Assembly (NCBI GenBank): GCA_026710565.1
Contig: JAPOQV010000571.1
Span: 1-8,579, forward strand
DNA: 8,579 nucleotides
Direction of reading: 5' to 3'
Source of the DNA: Spirochaetaceae bacterium
GTDB taxonomy: Bacteria > Spirochaetota > Spirochaetia > SZUA-6 > Bin103
Shown here: positions 6,242 through 8,579 of the stretch, piece by piece
How the letters are laid out: each line of letters starts with the position of its first letter
How positions within the stretch are numbered: the first letter of the stretch is position 1
The notes under the pieces: generated by a model
Databases searched by the model: none
What the model was told of the DNA's origin: nothing
The model's input: the letters and a program-made list of their open reading frames with translations, nothing else
Position numbers and translations under genes: made by a program

Positions 6242-8579
6242 GGCGCCTCCTTTTCCAGGACGACGAGGAATGCCACGACCTCGAAATCGTTGATCCCGGC
6301 GAACTCCCTCGCCATCGGATGGGTCCCTCCGGGAGCGAAGAGACTCGCGAGCGCACGTTGTTCGCTCTTGCCCGTCACGGACGCAACTGCGGCGGCCAGG
6401 AGACGTTGCGCATGATGCATGTCGCGATCGCCGCGGGTCATGTGGTCGAATCGGGCGCAGGCATGGGCGTCCGGCAGATCGCGGCCCGAGCAGAGCCGCT
6501 TCAAGCGATCCAGAATCTGCCTGGCCCGGGCGAAGGGTACCAGCACGGCGCCGTCGGGGCCGATGTGGACCAAGTAGTGCGGGGCAAGCGGATAGCCTGG
6601 CTCGAAAGAGCGTGCCGCGGCCGGTCCTTCCGCTCGCAGGCAGAAAATGATTCCCGGCGGTGTCTCGGCATCCGCGGCGGTGGTCAGGGCGTAGACGCCG
6701 AGCGGTTGGTTCGCCAGGAATTCGGGCCGGTCCCTCAGGTAATCCGCCAGATCGATGCGGAAGTCCGTCAGCGTGAGGTCGGCGATGGAGATGCCCGACG
6801 ACAGGTCTTCCAGGTCGATGACCGCATCCTGCAGCTTGATCAGTTGCCGGCGTCGGTACTCCAGGTCGTTCATCGGGTCCCCCGACTGCTGCTGGATCAC
6901 GTTCTCCGCGCCGGTTGCGGAGATGTCGAGCAGCACCATGCGAGCGCTCACGCGCTGTTCCAGACGCAGATACTCCTCAAGTTGTAGGTTAGGCCAGAAG
7001 TTCACGAGCTGAATGCGCGCGTTGGGGGACCCGATGCGGTCGATGCGTCCGAAGCGCTGGATGATGCGTACGGGATTCCAGTGGATGTCGTAGTTGACGA
7101 GCCAATCGCAGTCCTGAAGGTTCTGACCTTCCGAAATGCAGTCGGTAGCGATGAGGAGGTCGATCTCGCCTTCTTCGGCGAGATCCTCCGGCCTTTCCTT
7201 CGTGCGCGGTGCGAAGGCGGTCAGGATGGACGCAAGGTCCTTTCGCAGATTCGCCAGCGTGACCTGGTTCCCGCCTGTCCCGGTAACGAGCGCAGACTCC
7301 AGGCGCAGACGGTCTCGCGCCCAGGGCGCCAACTCCCCGTACAGGTAGCGGGCGGTGTCGGCAAACGCCGTGAAGACCACAACCTTCCTGTTGTCCGGAT
7401 TGATGGGTTCCTGACACTTGCGCTCGATGATTGCGCGAAGCTCGGCGAGCTTGGCGTCACGCTCGGCAGTGACCTGACCGGCTGCGGCGTAAAGGGTGGC
7501 CAACCGACTGCGGTCCTCGATGAGGTCCTGCTTCCAGCGGATCAGGTCGACGTCCTGCAGCAGCACCTTGACCTTGCGGCCGACCAGCAAGCTCTCGAAG
7601 GCGGGGTCTTCGATGTCGATATCGGCGATGTCGATCTCCTCTAGCTCGGCTGCCTGGTCCTCGATTCGCGTCAGCGTTTGGTCCACGTCGGAGAGCTGTC
7701 GCCGTACCGTGAGCGCGAAGGACACCACGGAGCTTTCCATGCGCTTGAGCGCGTTGACGCGCAGGAGCTGCACCAGGCTCTCTTCGCGGTCCGCCTGTCG
7801 GAAGAATCCTTCGCCGCGCACGAGCCGGGTGCTGTACTTCTCGTCGTAGGCGTCCCGTTTTTGCGGCAGCACGTAGCGCAGCGGCGCGTAGGCGGAGAGG
7901 TTGAGCCGGCGGATCTCGAGGTTGATGTCGCGGACGGACGGAAACTGCCCGGTCAGGTCCACGTCCGGCTTGACGTTGATCGGCCTCAACCGTGCGGGAA
8001 AGCGGCCGGTTTCGAGGGTGCCGTAGTACTTCTCGAGATGTCTGCGGGACCGCGCGATGGTGAGACGATCCAGTAGCGTGAAGTAGTCGAACCCCAGCAT
8101 TTCGATGAGTCGCGACGGCGTGCGTTGGTCGTCGTCGAGGTCGAGCCAGCGGTTGAACTGCTTCTGCGCCAGCCGGGTAGTCGCATCAATGCTGGCCAAG
8201 CCGTGATCAGACAACGCCGTATCATCGCCCTGGGTCGCGAACGCGATCTGGTTTCGGAGGTCAGCCAGTCGATTGTTGACCGGGGTCGCCGAGAGCATCA
8301 GCACCCGGGTCTTCACGCCCTCGCGGATGATCCGGCGCATCAGCCGGTCGTAGCGCGTCTCGGCGCCTTGTCGTGGCGTGCGCTTGTTGCGGAAGTTGTG
8401 CGACTCGTCGATGACGACGAGGTCGTAGTTGCCCCAGTTGACGTGGGCGAGATCGATGTCGCCCGACTGTCCGCCGTCGCGCGACAGATCCGTGTGGTTG
8501 AGGATGTCGTAGTTGAAGCGGTCGACGGCGAGGAAGTTGCGACGGTCATTGGCGCGGTACAGGCTCCAATTGTCGCGCA
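6238..8579 (-). CDS. SNF2-family DNA helicase/translocase, 5' end cut by the window edge
   Basis: Likely an ATP-driven DNA translocase of the SNF2/Rad54 branch of helicase superfamily 2, acting on DNA in the cytoplasm. The frame is open from the right edge to the TGA at 6240-6238, giving 779 visible residues. Seen in order (visible numbering): a Walker B-like motif VVIDESHNFRN with DESH at 57-60 (bases 8398-8409), motif III LMLSATPVNN with SAT at 96-98, a middle segment with acidic and charged helices, motif IV-like KVVVFTAFADTARYLY near 398, motif V LLIATDCISEGQNLQ near 473, and motif VI QRFGRIDRIG at 507-516 (bases 7030-7059). About 260 further residues follow with no motif I recognise. The Walker A motif and true start lie beyond the window. 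The ATG at 8340 is internal, because the DESH motif lies upstream of it in frame. It is first in the visible operon and overlaps the next gene by 4 bases. Family call firm; exact role (DrmD-like or other) is inference. Confidence 0.93.
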   Translation of the reverse strand, partial: RDNWSLYRANDRRNFLAVDRFNYDILNHTDLSRDGGQSGDIDLAHVNWGNYDLVVIDESHNFRNKRTPRQGAETRYDRLMRRIIREGVKTRVLMLSATPVNNRLADLRNQIAFATQGDDTALSDHGLASIDATTRLAQKQFNRWLDLDDDQRTPSRLIEMLGFDYFTLLDRLTIARSRRHLEKYYGTLETGRFPARLRPINVKPDVDLTGQFPSVRDINLEIRRLNLSAYAPLRYVLPQKRDAYDEKYSTRLVRGEGFFRQADREESLVQLLRVNALKRMESSVVSFALTVRRQLSDVDQTLTRIEDQAAELEEIDIADIDIEDPAFESLLVGRKVKVLLQDVDLIRWKQDLIEDRSRLATLYAAAGQVTAERDAKLAELRAIIERKCQEPINPDNRKVVVFTAFADTARYLYGELAPWARDRLRLESALVTGTGGNQVTLANLRKDLASILTAFAPRTKERPEDLAEEGEIDLLIATDCISEGQNLQDCDWLVNYDIHWNPVRIIQRFGRIDRIGSPNARIQLVNFWPNLQLEEYLRLEQRVSARMVLLDISATGAENVIQQQSGDPMNDLEYRRRQLIKLQDAVIDLEDLSSGISIADLTLTDFRIDLADYLRDRPEFLANQPLGVYALTTAADAETPPGIIFCLRAEGPAAARSFEPGYPLAPHYLVHIGPDGAVLVPFARARQILDRLKRLCSGRDLPDAHACARFDHMTRGDRDMHHAQRLLAAAVASVTGKSEQRALASLFAPGGTHPMAREFAGINDFEVVAFLVVLEKEAP
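6246..6254 (-). promoter_or_regulatory. Ribosome binding site for the DUF4391 gene
   Basis: On the minus strand AAAAGGAGG lies 4 bases before the GTG at 6241. It sits inside the last codons of the helicase gene. It decides in favour of the GTG start over the in-frame ATG at 6223, which has no close Shine-Dalgarno match. Confidence 0.7.

Noticed and set aside
5279..6415. Plus-strand open frame of 378 codons opposite mod, DUF4391 and the helicase end
   Set aside because: It crosses three real genes on the other strand and shows no family motif; a shadow frame.
458..8579. Complete DISARM or BREX system
   Set aside because: Only the SNF2 helicase and adenine methyltransferase recall DISARM. No DrmA, DrmB (DUF1998), DrmC, BrxL, PglZ or BrxC is present, and Res is a clear type III subunit.
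1..8579. CRISPR array, tRNA or rRNA genes
   Set aside because: No regularly spaced direct repeats, cloverleaf with T-loop, or rRNA-like sequence was seen on either strand.

Overview
The window is GC-rich (hand counts of 60-base lines in the genes are mostly 60-67 %), bacterial in character, and nearly all coding on the minus strand. It holds one tightly packed defence-type operon read from right to left. In transcription order it contains a SNF2-family helicase (5' end beyond the right edge), a DUF4391 protein, a type III restriction-modification methyltransferase (Mod), a probable 36-residue small ORF, and the type III restriction helicase-nuclease (Res). The host cannot be named from the sequence; a high-GC proteobacterium or similar environmental bacterium is a reasonable guess only.

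Layout: 8579-6238, SNF2 helicase, 779 codons visible, entering the window just before its Walker B-like DESH motif. 6241-5483, DUF4391 protein, overlapping the helicase by a GTGA. 5469-3571, Mod, a beta-class N6-adenine methyltransferase with DPPY before FAGSGTT. 3558-3448, a 36-codon ORF with a strong ribosome binding site. 3451-458, Res, with a superfamily 2 helicase core and a C-terminal PD...ExK nuclease, starting in a second GTGA overlap. Positions 1-457 carry no convincing gene. They hold a strong imperfect hairpin just past Res, several small GC-rich hairpins, and a weak hint of a decayed transposase end.

How the genes work together (inference from families): Mod methylates adenine in a short asymmetric site, and Mod plus Res translocate or slide on unmodified DNA and cut it. 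SNF2 and DUF4391 are translationally coupled to each other and sit upstream in the same run, so they probably act with the restriction module. This gives two different helicase motors in one system, which is more than a plain type III system needs.

The points most worth a second look are the composite four-gene architecture, the small ORF between mod and res with a G7 tract whose -1 slippage would fuse it to Res, and a sharp GC drop in mod confined to the segment between its two catalytic motifs, which suggests exchange of the target-recognition domain.
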